The position numbers were made by a program, and so were the translations under genes. A DNA stretch of 5,750 bases from an uncultured Steroidobacteraceae bacterium (GTDB lineage: Bacteria > Pseudomonadota > Gammaproteobacteria > Steroidobacterales > Steroidobacteraceae). Numbering within the stretch: position 1 is the first letter of the stretch; every line of letters begins with the position of its first letter. The notes under the pieces were generated by a model. That model had not been told where the DNA came from and did not search any database. It saw only the letters and a program-made list of their open reading frames with translations. Below, piece after piece: positions 1 through 5,623 of this stretch. The stretch spans positions 1-5,750 of the forward strand of contig CATPBM010000275.1 of the NCBI GenBank assembly GCA_955652625.1. Reading direction: 5' to 3'.

Positions 1-54
1 AATGCCGCCATGGCTCTTGCGCTCGCCACGACGGCGGTCATGATGCTGCGCTAG
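1..54 (+). CDS. C-terminal end of an upstream gene (partial, unidentified)
   Basis: Frame 1 reads through from the window edge and stops at TAG (52-54). It gives 17 residues ending in ALATTAVMMLR, a hydrophobic stretch followed by a final Arg, as at the end of a membrane protein's last helix. The other two forward frames give arginine- and cysteine-rich sequence that looks unnatural. The stop lies 22 bases before the MocR start, so this gene could be co-transcribed with it. The fragment is too short to assign a family, and the call rests only on the natural look of the residues and the sensible spacing. Confidence 0.4.
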   Translation, partial: NAAMALALATTAVMMLR

Positions 55-66
55 AGCGGGAAAGCA

Positions 67-71
67 TGAGG
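67..71 (+). promoter_or_regulatory. Ribosome binding site of the MocR-family gene
   Basis: TGAGG lies five bases before the ATG at 77. This is a good Shine-Dalgarno match at usable spacing and supports that start over the out-of-frame ATG at 66. Confidence 0.55.
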
Positions 72-76
72 CGCCG

Positions 77-1477
77 ATGTTCGAGCTGAGACGCGATTCG
101 CACCAGCCGCTGGTCGATCAGATCTGCGAGCGTGTCACGCAGCTGGTGCGCCACGGCCAGCTGGCGGCCGGCACGCGCGTGCCCTCGATTCGCAAGCTCG
201 CGCGGCAGGTCGGCGCCAGTCCCTTCACGGTGGTCGACGCCTATGACCGGCTGGTCGCCCGCGGAGTACTCGAGTCGCGCGCCGGGCGCGGATTTTTCGT
301 GACCCGGCGCCGACTGTCCGCGCCGCTGGTGGACGTCGAAGCCCTGGGCGACCCGGGCACGGACGCGCTGGCGCTGGCGCGCCTGTGCATGGCGAACTCG
401 GCCGATATCGTCGCCGCCGGCTCCGGATTCCTGCCGGAGAACTGGCTGCTGGAAGCCGCCTCTTCGGCCCTGCTGACGCGCCTGGCGCGCAGCCGCCGTG
501 CCCAGCCCTGGCTGCCGTGCCCGGCGCAGGGCCTGCCGGAGCTGCGCGAGCAGATCGCCGCGCGCCTCGTGCAGCACGGGATTGCCGCGGGTGCAGCCAA
601 CATCGTCACCACGTACGGCGCAAGCCAGGCGTTCGATCTGCTGGCGCGCATCCTGCTCGCCCCCGGCGATGCGGTGCTGGTGGAGGATCCGGGTTACTTC
701 GTGCTCTTCGAGCAGCTGCGTGCGCATCACGTGCGGCTGATCGCGGTGCCGCGTCACGCGAACGGGCCGGATCTCGAGGCGCTGGAAGCTGCCTGCCGCG
801 CACACCGGCCGCGCGCCTTCTTCATGCAGACCCTGGTGCACAACCCGACCGGCTACAGCGCCGATCCTGCTCATTGTCACCGCATCCTGTCGCTCGCGGA
901 GCAGTATGGCTTTGCGGTCGTGGAAGACGATGTCTACGGCGATCTGTACGAAGGTCCGGCGGTGCGGCTGGCACAGATCGACGGCCTGCGTCACGCCGTG
1001 TACGTCGGCAGCTATACCAAGCTCATAGGACCCTCGCTGCGGGTGGGCTACGTGGCGGCCGACGCCGCCCTGATCTCGCAGCTGGTGGAGCGCAAGGTCC
1101 TGTCGGTGCTCTCGGGCTCGACGCTCCTGGAATGCTTCGTGTCGGAGGTCCTCGACGGCGGCCGCTACAAGCGTCACGTGGAGCAGACCCGTGCGCGCCT
1201 GGCGCGCATGCGGCGTGACGCGCGCGCGGCGCTGGAATCCGCCGGCATCGTCTTCGACGCCGTCCCGGGCGAGGGCATGTTCCTGTGGGGCCGGGTACCG
1301 GATGCGGCGCCCGTGGATGAGCTCGTGCGCCGGGCGCGCGATCACTCGATCCTGCTGGCGCGCGGCTCGCTGTTCTCTCCTGATCGCGGGTGCGCGCAGT
1401 GGCTGCGCTTCAACGTCGCCCACAGCAACAGCCCGCCGCTCGTGCAGTTCCTGCGCGAGGCGCTGCGCGCGGCGTGA
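77..1477 (+). CDS. MocR/PdxR-family transcriptional regulator (GntR HTH fused to aminotransferase class I/II domain)
   Basis: This 466-residue protein has the usual MocR length and layout. Residues about 8-78 form a GntR-type winged helix: PLVDQICERV, then VPSIRKLARQVGASPFTVVDAYDRL (positions 35-59), ending with GRGFFV. After a linker, residues about 110-464 form a fold-type-I PLP domain. Visible cofactor residues are Asn256 in HNPTG, Asp284 and Tyr287 in EDDVYG, the probable Schiff-base Lys315 in GSYTKLIGPSLR, and Arg444 in WLRFNVAH, the usual carboxylate-binding arginine. All are intact, so PLP binding is likely. Family members act as cytoplasmic DNA-binding regulators that sense PLP or its adduct with an amino compound, and they rarely act as free aminotransferases. 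The stop overlaps the GTG start of the acetyltransferase gene, which makes that gene a likely target or partner. The effector is unknown. PdxR, GabR, TauR and EhuR are relatives, but no subgroup can be assigned from context because no PLP-synthesis or GABA genes are adjacent. Confidence 0.93.
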   Translation: MFELRRDSHQPLVDQICERVTQLVRHGQLAAGTRVPSIRKLARQVGASPFTVVDAYDRLVARGVLESRAGRGFFVTRRRLSAPLVDVEALGDPGTDALALARLCMANSADIVAAGSGFLPENWLLEAASSALLTRLARSRRAQPWLPCPAQGLPELREQIAARLVQHGIAAGAANIVTTYGASQAFDLLARILLAPGDAVLVEDPGYFVLFEQLRAHHVRLIAVPRHANGPDLEALEAACRAHRPRAFFMQTLVHNPTGYSADPAHCHRILSLAEQYGFAVVEDDVYGDLYEGPAVRLAQIDGLRHAVYVGSYTKLIGPSLRVGYVAADAALISQLVERKVLSVLSGSTLLECFVSEVLDGGRYKRHVEQTRARLARMRRDARAALESAGIVFDAVPGEGMFLWGRVPDAAPVDELVRRARDHSILLARGSLFSPDRGCAQWLRFNVAHSNSPPLVQFLREALRAA

Positions 1478-1995
1478 GTCAGCGCGGACACACGGTGCCG
1501 GAGGGGCTGCAGCTGCACGATGCCGCCGAGGCCGACCTCGCCGGACTGATGGCCATCTACAACGAGGTCGTGGCGAGCTCGACCGCCATCTTCTCGCACC
1601 AGCCGGTGACGCTCGATGAGCGCCGCCACTGGTGGCAGACACGCATCGCGCAGGGTTACCCGGTGCTGGTGGCGCGCGACGCCCAGGGCGTCGCCGGATT
1701 CTCAACCTTCGGCGACTTTCGTCCCTGGCCGGGATACCGCTTCAGCGTCGAGCACACGGTGCACGTGCGCGCCGCGGACCGTGGCCGCGGCGTCGGCACG
1801 CTACTGGTGCAGGCGTTGTTTGCACGCGCCGCGGCGCTCGGCAAACACACCATGATCGCGGGCGTGGACGCCGCCAACGCCCCGTCCATCCGTTTCCACG
1901 AACGCCTGGGGTTCAGCAAGGCCGGCCTGCTGCGCGAAGTGGGTTACAAATTCGATCGTTGGCTGGACCTGGTTTTCCTGCAGCGCGCGATTTAA
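1474..1995 (+). CDS. GNAT-family N-acetyltransferase, phosphinothricin / L-amino acid N-acetyltransferase type
   Basis: This 173-residue protein probably transfers acetyl from acetyl-CoA to the amino group of an amino acid or analogue such as phosphinothricin or methionine sulfoximine. The N-terminal IYNEVVASSTAIF (residues 28-40) matches the PAT/MnaT pattern. Motif A is VEHTVHVRAADRGRGVG (92-108), with the pyrophosphate-binding R-G-R-G-V-G loop at 103-108. Motif B follows as NAPSIRFHERLGF (135-147), and the C-terminus GYKFDRWLDLVFLQ (157-170) is typical of PAT-like enzymes. I chose the GTG at 1474 because it overlaps the MocR stop (GTGA) and gives the usual family length. The frame is open back to an ATG at 1390, but those extra residues are arginine/alanine-rich and antisense-like. 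A GTG at 1495 is a second possible start. No good Shine-Dalgarno precedes 1474, which agrees with translational coupling. The true substrate cannot be told from sequence. Confidence 0.9.
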   Translation: MSQRGHTVPEGLQLHDAAEADLAGLMAIYNEVVASSTAIFSHQPVTLDERRHWWQTRIAQGYPVLVARDAQGVAGFSTFGDFRPWPGYRFSVEHTVHVRAADRGRGVGTLLVQALFARAAALGKHTMIAGVDAANAPSIRFHERLGFSKAGLLREVGYKFDRWLDLVFLQRAI

Positions 1996-2013
1996 GACCG
2001 GTAAGATGGCGGC

Positions 2014-2604
2014 ATGTTCTCCGTGCCGCCCGCCACGCGGGCATTGATCCTCATCAATATCGGCGTGTTCCTGCTGCAGCAGGTCGCCTGGGATCCGATG
2101 CTGGCGCTGTTCGCGCTGTGGCCGCCGGGCAGCGGGCAATTCCACTCGTGGCAGCTGCTCACCTACGCCTTCCTGCACGGCAACCTCGTGCATATCTTCT
2201 TCAACATGTTCGCGCTGTTCATGTTCGGCCGGGCGCTGGAGCTGTACTGGGGCGGACGACGCCTGATCGGGTACTACCTGGTATGTGTGCTCGCCGCCGC
2301 GCTGACGCAGCTCGCCGTGCAGAGCGCCTCGGGCGAAGCGGAGGAAGTGCTCGGCGCCTCCGGAGGCGTATTCGGCGTGCTGCTCGCCTTTGCGTGGTAT
2401 TTCCCGAGGCAGCGCCTGTTCATCATACCGATCCCCATCCCGATACCAGCCTGGCTGTTCGTGACCGGGTATGCACTGGCGGAGCTCTTCTATGGAGTTA
2501 CCGGCAGGGAGCAGGGCGTCGCGCACTTCGCGCATCTGGGCGGCATGCTCGGGGGAGCCTTGTGCATCTTCTACTGGCGGGTGCGGCACCGCTTCAGTTC
2601 GTGA
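2014..2604 (+). CDS. Rhomboid-family intramembrane serine protease
   Basis: This 196-residue protein is a compact six-helix rhomboid. Predicted membrane helices lie near residues 8-26, 48-75, 84-103, 112-130, 146-163 and 170-188. The family marks are present in order: HxxxN as His60-Ile-Phe-Phe-Asn64 in helix 2 (oxyanion region), the nucleophile Ser116 in GASGGVFG at the start of helix 4, and the partner His174 in AHLGG in helix 6. The Ser-His dyad is therefore intact, and the protein should be an active inner-membrane protease cleaving transmembrane segments of unknown clients. It lacks the extra N-terminal cytoplasmic domain of E. coli GlpG. The PIPIPIP run (139-145) before helix 5 resembles the loop at this place in many rhomboids. 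The start lies 18 bases after the acetyltransferase stop, with only a weak purine-rich site (TAAGATGGCGGC) before it, so co-transcription with the upstream pair is likely but no functional link is evident. Confidence 0.94.
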   Translation: MFSVPPATRALILINIGVFLLQQVAWDPMLALFALWPPGSGQFHSWQLLTYAFLHGNLVHIFFNMFALFMFGRALELYWGGRRLIGYYLVCVLAAALTQLAVQSASGEAEEVLGASGGVFGVLLAFAWYFPRQRLFIIPIPIPIPAWLFVTGYALAELFYGVTGREQGVAHFAHLGGMLGGALCIFYWRVRHRFSS

Positions 2605-2610
2605 CGCGTG

Positions 2611-2650
2611 GCGCGGCGATTGCGCGGTGGCGGGCCGAATGACGCCGCGC
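2611..2650. other. Inverted repeat after the rhomboid gene, possible transcript-end hairpin
   Basis: GCGCGGCG (2611-2618) and CGCCGCGC (2643-2650) are perfect 8-bp inverted arms around a 24-base loop, beginning seven bases after the rhomboid stop. The position suits a terminator or a 3'-end-stabilising hairpin. However, no T-run follows and the loop is long, so an intrinsic terminator is not shown. In DNA this G+C-rich, such an arm could also occur by chance. Confidence 0.25.
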
Positions 2651-2724
2651 TGAGCGCTGGTGTCCTCGGTATCACCTTAGGAGTTGAGGGTAACAAGCGG
2701 ATTTTACGAAAGAATTACTACAAG

Positions 2725-2736
2725 GTTGAATTCAAC
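2725..2736. promoter_or_regulatory. 12-bp perfect palindrome overlapping the putative -10 element
   Basis: GTTGAATTCAAC is a perfect 12-bp palindrome that does not extend further (G at 2724, A at 2737). It overlaps the proposed -10 hexamer TTGAAT, a place where a dimeric repressor could block transcription of the ABC operon. No regulator can be named and no second copy was noticed in the window. Confidence 0.3.
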
Positions 2737-2748
2737 ATGGAGTCACGT

Positions 2749-2773
2749 TCACAATCGCGCGCTTCGAATGTGA
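2749..2773 (+). other. Imperfect hairpin in the leader of the ABC operon
   Basis: TCACAATCG (2749-2757) can pair with CGAATGTGA (2765-2773) in eight of nine positions, with an A-A mismatch at 2754/2768 and a 7-base loop. It lies between the proposed transcript start and the ATPase ATG at 2817, so it could form in the mRNA leader or serve as a DNA site. The outer TCACA...TGTGA arms are in the opposite order to a CRP site. Function is unproven. Confidence 0.22.
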
Positions 2774-2816
2774 CGGGAACTTTTCAGGCGCGCGCGGAAC
2801 GAAAGACGCGATTCTC

Positions 2817-3740
2817 ATGATCAGGACGGAACACCTTACCAAGCGCTACGGCACGCTCACCGCGGTGGATGATGTGAGCTTCGCAGTCGCTCCGGGCGAA
2901 GTACTCGGCTTCCTCGGACCCAATGGCGCCGGCAAGACCACCACCATGCGCATGCTGGCCGGATTCGTGACGCCAACCTCCGGCAGCGCCAGCATCTGTG
3001 GCCGCGACGTCGAGCGCGAGCCGCTCGCCGCCAAGGCCGCCACCGGCTACCTGCCTGAGGGGGCACCGAGTTACGGGGAGATGACGGTGCGGCGCTTCCT
3101 GGCCTTTATCGCGGACCTGCGTGCGCTCGCGGGCGCACGGCGCGCCGCGCGGCTCGCGCACGTCATCGAGCACCTGCACCTCGATGCGGTGCTCGAGCAG
3201 ACCATCGACACGTTGTCAAAAGGGTTTCGCCGTCGCGTGGGCCTGGCGCAGGCAATCATGCACGATCCGCCGGTGCTGATTCTCGATGAGCCCACTGACG
3301 GGCTCGATCCGAACCAGAAACACGAAGTGCGCACGCTGATCAACGACATGGCGCGTGACAAGATCATCGTCATTTCCACGCACATCCTCGAAGAGGTCGA
3401 CGCGGTGTGCAGCCGCGCCATCATCATCGCGCGCGGCCGCATCGTCGCCGATGACACGCCCGCCGGGCTCGCCGCGCGCTCGCGCTACCACAACGCGGTC
3501 TCCATGCAGCTCGAGCAGCCAGCGCAGCTGCCCGCCGCGCGCGCCGCGGTGGCCGCGCTGCCGGGGGTCGCGGAGGTCGAGGTGAGTGAGCGCGATGCGC
3601 GGCTCACCGCCGTGCCGCGAGCCGGTGCGACCATCCTGCCGGCGGTCTCGGAGGTCGCCGCGCGAGCGGGGCTGAAGCTCAAGGAGCTGCACCTGGAGTC
3701 GGGACGCCTCGATGAGGTGTTCCGCACGATTACCGCCTGA
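2817..3740 (+). CDS. ABC transporter ATP-binding protein, GldA-like
   Basis: This 307-residue cytoplasmic ATPase would power the membrane protein encoded next to it. Walker A is GPNGAGKTT (34-42, with Lys40). The Q-loop region reads GYLPEGAPSY, with Glu81 where many ABC proteins have Gln; this GYLPE form is common in GldA-like members. The signature is LSKGFRRRVGLAQA (133-146) in place of LSGGQ, also usual for this branch. Walker B is VLILDEPTDGLDP (153-165, catalytic Glu158), and the switch His is His189. Residues about 225-307 form the extra C-terminal domain of ABC-2-type ATPases, ending in GRLDEVFRTIT. Length and motifs are complete. The ATG at 2817 is the natural start because the conserved IRTEHLTKRYG begins at once, although only a weak GAAAG lies 12 bases upstream. 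The permease starts 12 bases after the stop. Without the neighbours it would be only a generic multidrug-type ABC ATPase; the permease and GldG-like gene make the Gld-type assignment. Confidence 0.93.
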   Translation: MIRTEHLTKRYGTLTAVDDVSFAVAPGEVLGFLGPNGAGKTTTMRMLAGFVTPTSGSASICGRDVEREPLAAKAATGYLPEGAPSYGEMTVRRFLAFIADLRALAGARRAARLAHVIEHLHLDAVLEQTIDTLSKGFRRRVGLAQAIMHDPPVLILDEPTDGLDPNQKHEVRTLINDMARDKIIVISTHILEEVDAVCSRAIIIARGRIVADDTPAGLAARSRYHNAVSMQLEQPAQLPAARAAVAALPGVAEVEVSERDARLTAVPRAGATILPAVSEVAARAGLKLKELHLESGRLDEVFRTITA

Positions 3741-3743
3741 GGG
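3739..3743 (+). promoter_or_regulatory. Ribosome binding site of the ABC-2 permease gene
   Basis: GAGGG overlaps the last two bases of the ATPase stop codon and sits nine bases before the ATG at 3753. This supports that start and indicates translation tied to the upstream gene. Confidence 0.6.
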
Positions 3744-3752
3744 CCGACCGGC

Positions 3753-4487
3753 ATGCGCAACGTGGGCATCATCATGCGCCGCGAGCTCGCGAGCTATTTC
3801 GCGACGCCGCTGGCGTACGTTTTCATACTGATCTTTCTCGTGCTGGCGAACGCCTTCACCTTCTACCTCGGCGGCTTTTACGAGCGCGGCCAGGCGGATC
3901 TCGCGCCATTCTTCAACTTCCACCCCTGGCTGTACCTGTTCCTGATCCCGGCCATTTCCATGAAGCTGTGGGCCGAGGAGCGCAAGTCCGGGAGCATCGA
4001 GCTGCTGATGACGCAACCGGTGACGCTGTGGGATGCGGTGCTGGGCAAGTTCCTCGCCGCGTGGATTTTCACCGCGCTGGCGCTGGCGCTCACTTTCCCG
4101 CTGTGGATCACCGTCAATTACCTGGGCCATCCCGACAACGGCGCGATCGTGGCAGCCTACCTCGGGAGCCTGCTGCTCGCCGGTGGATTTCTCGCCATCG
4201 GCTCGTGCATGTCGGCGCTGACCCGCAACCAGGTGGTAGCCTTCATCCTGGGCGTGGTTGGATGTTTCGCATTTCTGCTGGCCGGCTTTCCGCTGGTGCT
4301 GGACATCTTCAGGAGCTGGGCGCCGCAGACGCTCATCGATGCGATCGCCTCGCTCTCGTTCCTGACTCACTTTGACTCCATCGTCAAAGGCGTCATCGAC
4401 GTGCGCGACCTGTTGTACTTCGCGATGCTGACCGGCTTCTTCCTGCTGGCAACCGCCATCGCGCTCGAGCTGCGCAAAGACGTATGA
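3753..4487 (+). CDS. ABC-2 type permease, GldF-like
   Basis: This 244-residue integral inner-membrane protein is the transmembrane subunit for the adjacent ATPase. Six hydrophobic segments are visible near residues 15-39, 56-72, 97-122, 131-155, 161-184 and 219-238. The N-terminal MRRELASYFATPLAYVF and the cytoplasmic EERKSGSIELLMTQPVT (75-91), just after the second segment, are hallmarks of GldF-type ABC-2 permeases; the latter is the region expected to contact the ATPase. Length is normal for the family. The gene starts 12 bases after the ATPase stop and its own TGA overlaps the ATG of the next gene (ATGA, 4484-4487), so the three genes form a tightly coupled operon. In Flavobacterium, GldA-GldF-GldG are linked to gliding motility. 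In proteobacteria the equivalent system has no established substrate, and gliding should not be inferred here. Confidence 0.92.
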   Translation: MRNVGIIMRRELASYFATPLAYVFILIFLVLANAFTFYLGGFYERGQADLAPFFNFHPWLYLFLIPAISMKLWAEERKSGSIELLMTQPVTLWDAVLGKFLAAWIFTALALALTFPLWITVNYLGHPDNGAIVAAYLGSLLLAGGFLAIGSCMSALTRNQVVAFILGVVGCFAFLLAGFPLVLDIFRSWAPQTLIDAIASLSFLTHFDSIVKGVIDVRDLLYFAMLTGFFLLATAIALELRKDV

Positions 4488-5623
4488 ACAGGCGCTCGAC
4501 ACTCGGTGGCGGCACCCTGCTGGGGCTCGGGCTGCTCCTGGTTGGCCTCACGGTGCTGTTCAATTACGCGCTGCGCGGCTGGCGGCTGGATCTCACGGAA
4601 AACCGCCTCTACACCACCGCGCCCGGCACCGACCGCATCCTCGCGAGCATCAAGGAGCCCATCAACCTGTATTTTTTCTTCTCGGAGAAGACCGCGGCGC
4701 AGTTGCCGCAGCTCCACAGCTACGGCGTTCGCGTGCGCGAGTTCCTGGAAGAGCTCGCCGGGCGTTCCAAGGGCAAGCTGCGCGTGCACAGCATCGATCC
4801 GCAGCCGTTCTCGGAAGAGGAAGACCGCGCCTCCGAGCTCGGCGTGCGCGGCGCGCCGGTGGGGGCCGCCAACACCCAGTTCTACTTCGGGCTTGCGGGC
4901 ACCAACTCCACCGACGGCCACGCCGCCATCGAGTTCTTCGATCCCAACAAGGAACAGTTCCTCGAGTACGACGTGGTCAAGCTCGTCTACCAGCTCGCCA
5001 ATCCAAAGAAGCCCGTACTCGCCTGGCTGTCCTCGCTGCCCATGGGCCCGGGCTTCGATCCGCGGAGCGGCCAGATGCGCGAGCCGTCCGTGATGTACAG
5101 CGAAGCCCAGCAATTGTTCGACCTGCGACCGCTCGAGCTGTCGGCCACGCGGATCGACCCGGACACGAACGTGCTGGTGCTGGTGCATCCGAAGAACCTG
5201 TCGCCGGCCACGCAGTTCGCCATCGATCAGTTCGCGCTGCGTGGCGGGCACATCCTGGCCTTCGTCGACCCGCTCGCCGAGGCTGACACCTCGGGCGCCG
5301 AGGCGCAAAATCCCATGGCCGCCCTGGGGGCCGACAAGTCATCGCACCTGGCGGGCCTGCTCAACGCCTGGGGCGTGCAGTTCAATCCGGCCGAGGTGGT
5401 CGCTGACCGCGGCCATGCCCTCACTGTCACCATGCGCCAGGGAGAGGAACCGGTGGAGCATCTGGGAGTACTCGGGCTCGACAAGGACAGCTTCGCGCCC
5501 GAGGACGTGATCACCGCCGGGCTGTCCAGAGTCAATGTGGCCACGGCCGGGTACGTTGAGCCGGTCAAGGGCGCGAAGGTGCGCTTCGAGGCGCTCCTGA
5601 AGTCGAGCACCGACGCCGCGCCG
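4484..5623 (+). CDS. GldG-like ABC transporter auxiliary protein (3' part missing)
   Basis: This gene begins at the ATG overlapping the permease stop. The first ~380 residues fit the GldG / ABC_transp_aux family: an N-terminal membrane anchor (about 9-30), then WRLDLTENRLYTTAPGT (33-49), the beta-rich SIKEPINLYFFFSEKTA (55-71), SIDPQPFSEEEDRASELG (103-120) and VLVHPKNLSPATQFAIDQF (232-250) running on to LAFVDPLAEAD. The bulk should lie outside the cytoplasm, held by the anchor, as partner of the ABC permease. Family members are usually around 600 residues with a second C-terminal membrane helix, so over a third is missing. The frame stays open to the window edge (5750), but after about Pro380 the residues (RLACFSTNDS onward) no longer look like the family, and the opposite strand encodes an unrelated efflux protein. 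I therefore end the feature near 5623. An automatic gene caller would run it to 5750, giving a false tail of about 42 residues. In related loci a DUF4340-type gene often follows; it is not present here. Confidence 0.85.
5602..5623. other. Junction between two unrelated coding sequences (probable chimera)
   Basis: GldG-like + strand sequence stays family-like up to about 5623, and efflux-protein-like minus strand sequence stays family-like down to about 5602. The ~20-base overlap can be read sensibly as KSSTDAA on the + strand and AASVLD on the minus strand. Two genes are thus joined tail to tail inside their coding regions. A short shared sequence at the join is what a false assembly overlap or a microhomology-mediated rearrangement would leave. 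The sequence alone does not tell these apart. Confidence 0.65.

Larger units (their letters stand above)
2605..2816 (+). promoter_or_regulatory. Intergenic region upstream of the ABC operon (likely promoter/leader)
   Basis: This 212-base gap is the longest non-coding stretch in the window. From about 2670 to 2785 it is clearly richer in A+T than the flanking genes, as expected for a promoter region. The best sigma70-like pair I see is TTTACG (2703-2708) and TTGAAT (2726-2731) with a 17-base spacer, four of six consensus matches each. That would put the transcript start near 2738, about 80 bases before the ATPase ATG. The gap also holds the 12-bp palindrome, an imperfect hairpin and a 27-codon frame. 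I recognise no known riboswitch. The promoter call is inference from composition and weak hexamer matches. Confidence 0.4.

Noticed and set aside
1390..1473. Upstream ATG extension of the acetyltransferase (28 extra residues)
   Set aside because: The extra residues overlap the MocR C-terminal codons, are Arg/Ala/Gln-rich and lie outside the GNAT fold. The GTG at 1474 gives normal length and a coupling overlap.
38..1705. Long antisense open frame (555 codons) across the MocR and acetyltransferase genes
   Set aside because: Its product is rich in Arg, Gln, His and Ala with no domain pattern, the usual shadow of G+C-rich coding DNA. The + strand frames carry complete, ordered family motifs.
2425..2448. 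Ile-Pro dipeptide repeat in the rhomboid as a possible microsatellite
   Set aside because: The four Ile-Pro units use varied codons (ATA/ATC, CCG/CCC/CCA), so this is not a DNA repeat, and a Pro-rich loop before helix 5 is common in rhomboids.
2749..2773. CRP-type binding site from TCACA and TGTGA half-sites
   Set aside because: The half-sites are in the wrong order and 15 bases apart; a CRP site needs TGTGA-N6-TCACA.
2608..2820. A 70-residue frame filling the gap before the ABC ATPase
   Set aside because: Its first half is low-complexity Arg/Gly sequence from a G+C-rich hairpin region, it has no ribosome site, and composition changes abruptly within it. Only the shorter 27-codon part from 2737 is kept, as a weak possibility.
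3216..4502. Antisense open frame (428 codons) opposite the ABC ATPase and permease
   Set aside because: It is a composition-driven shadow: the charged, repetitive, motif-free product lies exactly opposite clear Walker A/B, signature and membrane segments. The same reasoning applies to the antisense frames at 1801-2589 and 4367-5308.
5227..5601. C-terminal continuation of the minus-strand efflux-protein frame past the junction
   Set aside because: These codons are antisense to well-conserved GldG-like sequence (LAFVDPLAEAD and following) and do not resemble an efflux protein. Only 5602-5750 carries the OMF pattern.
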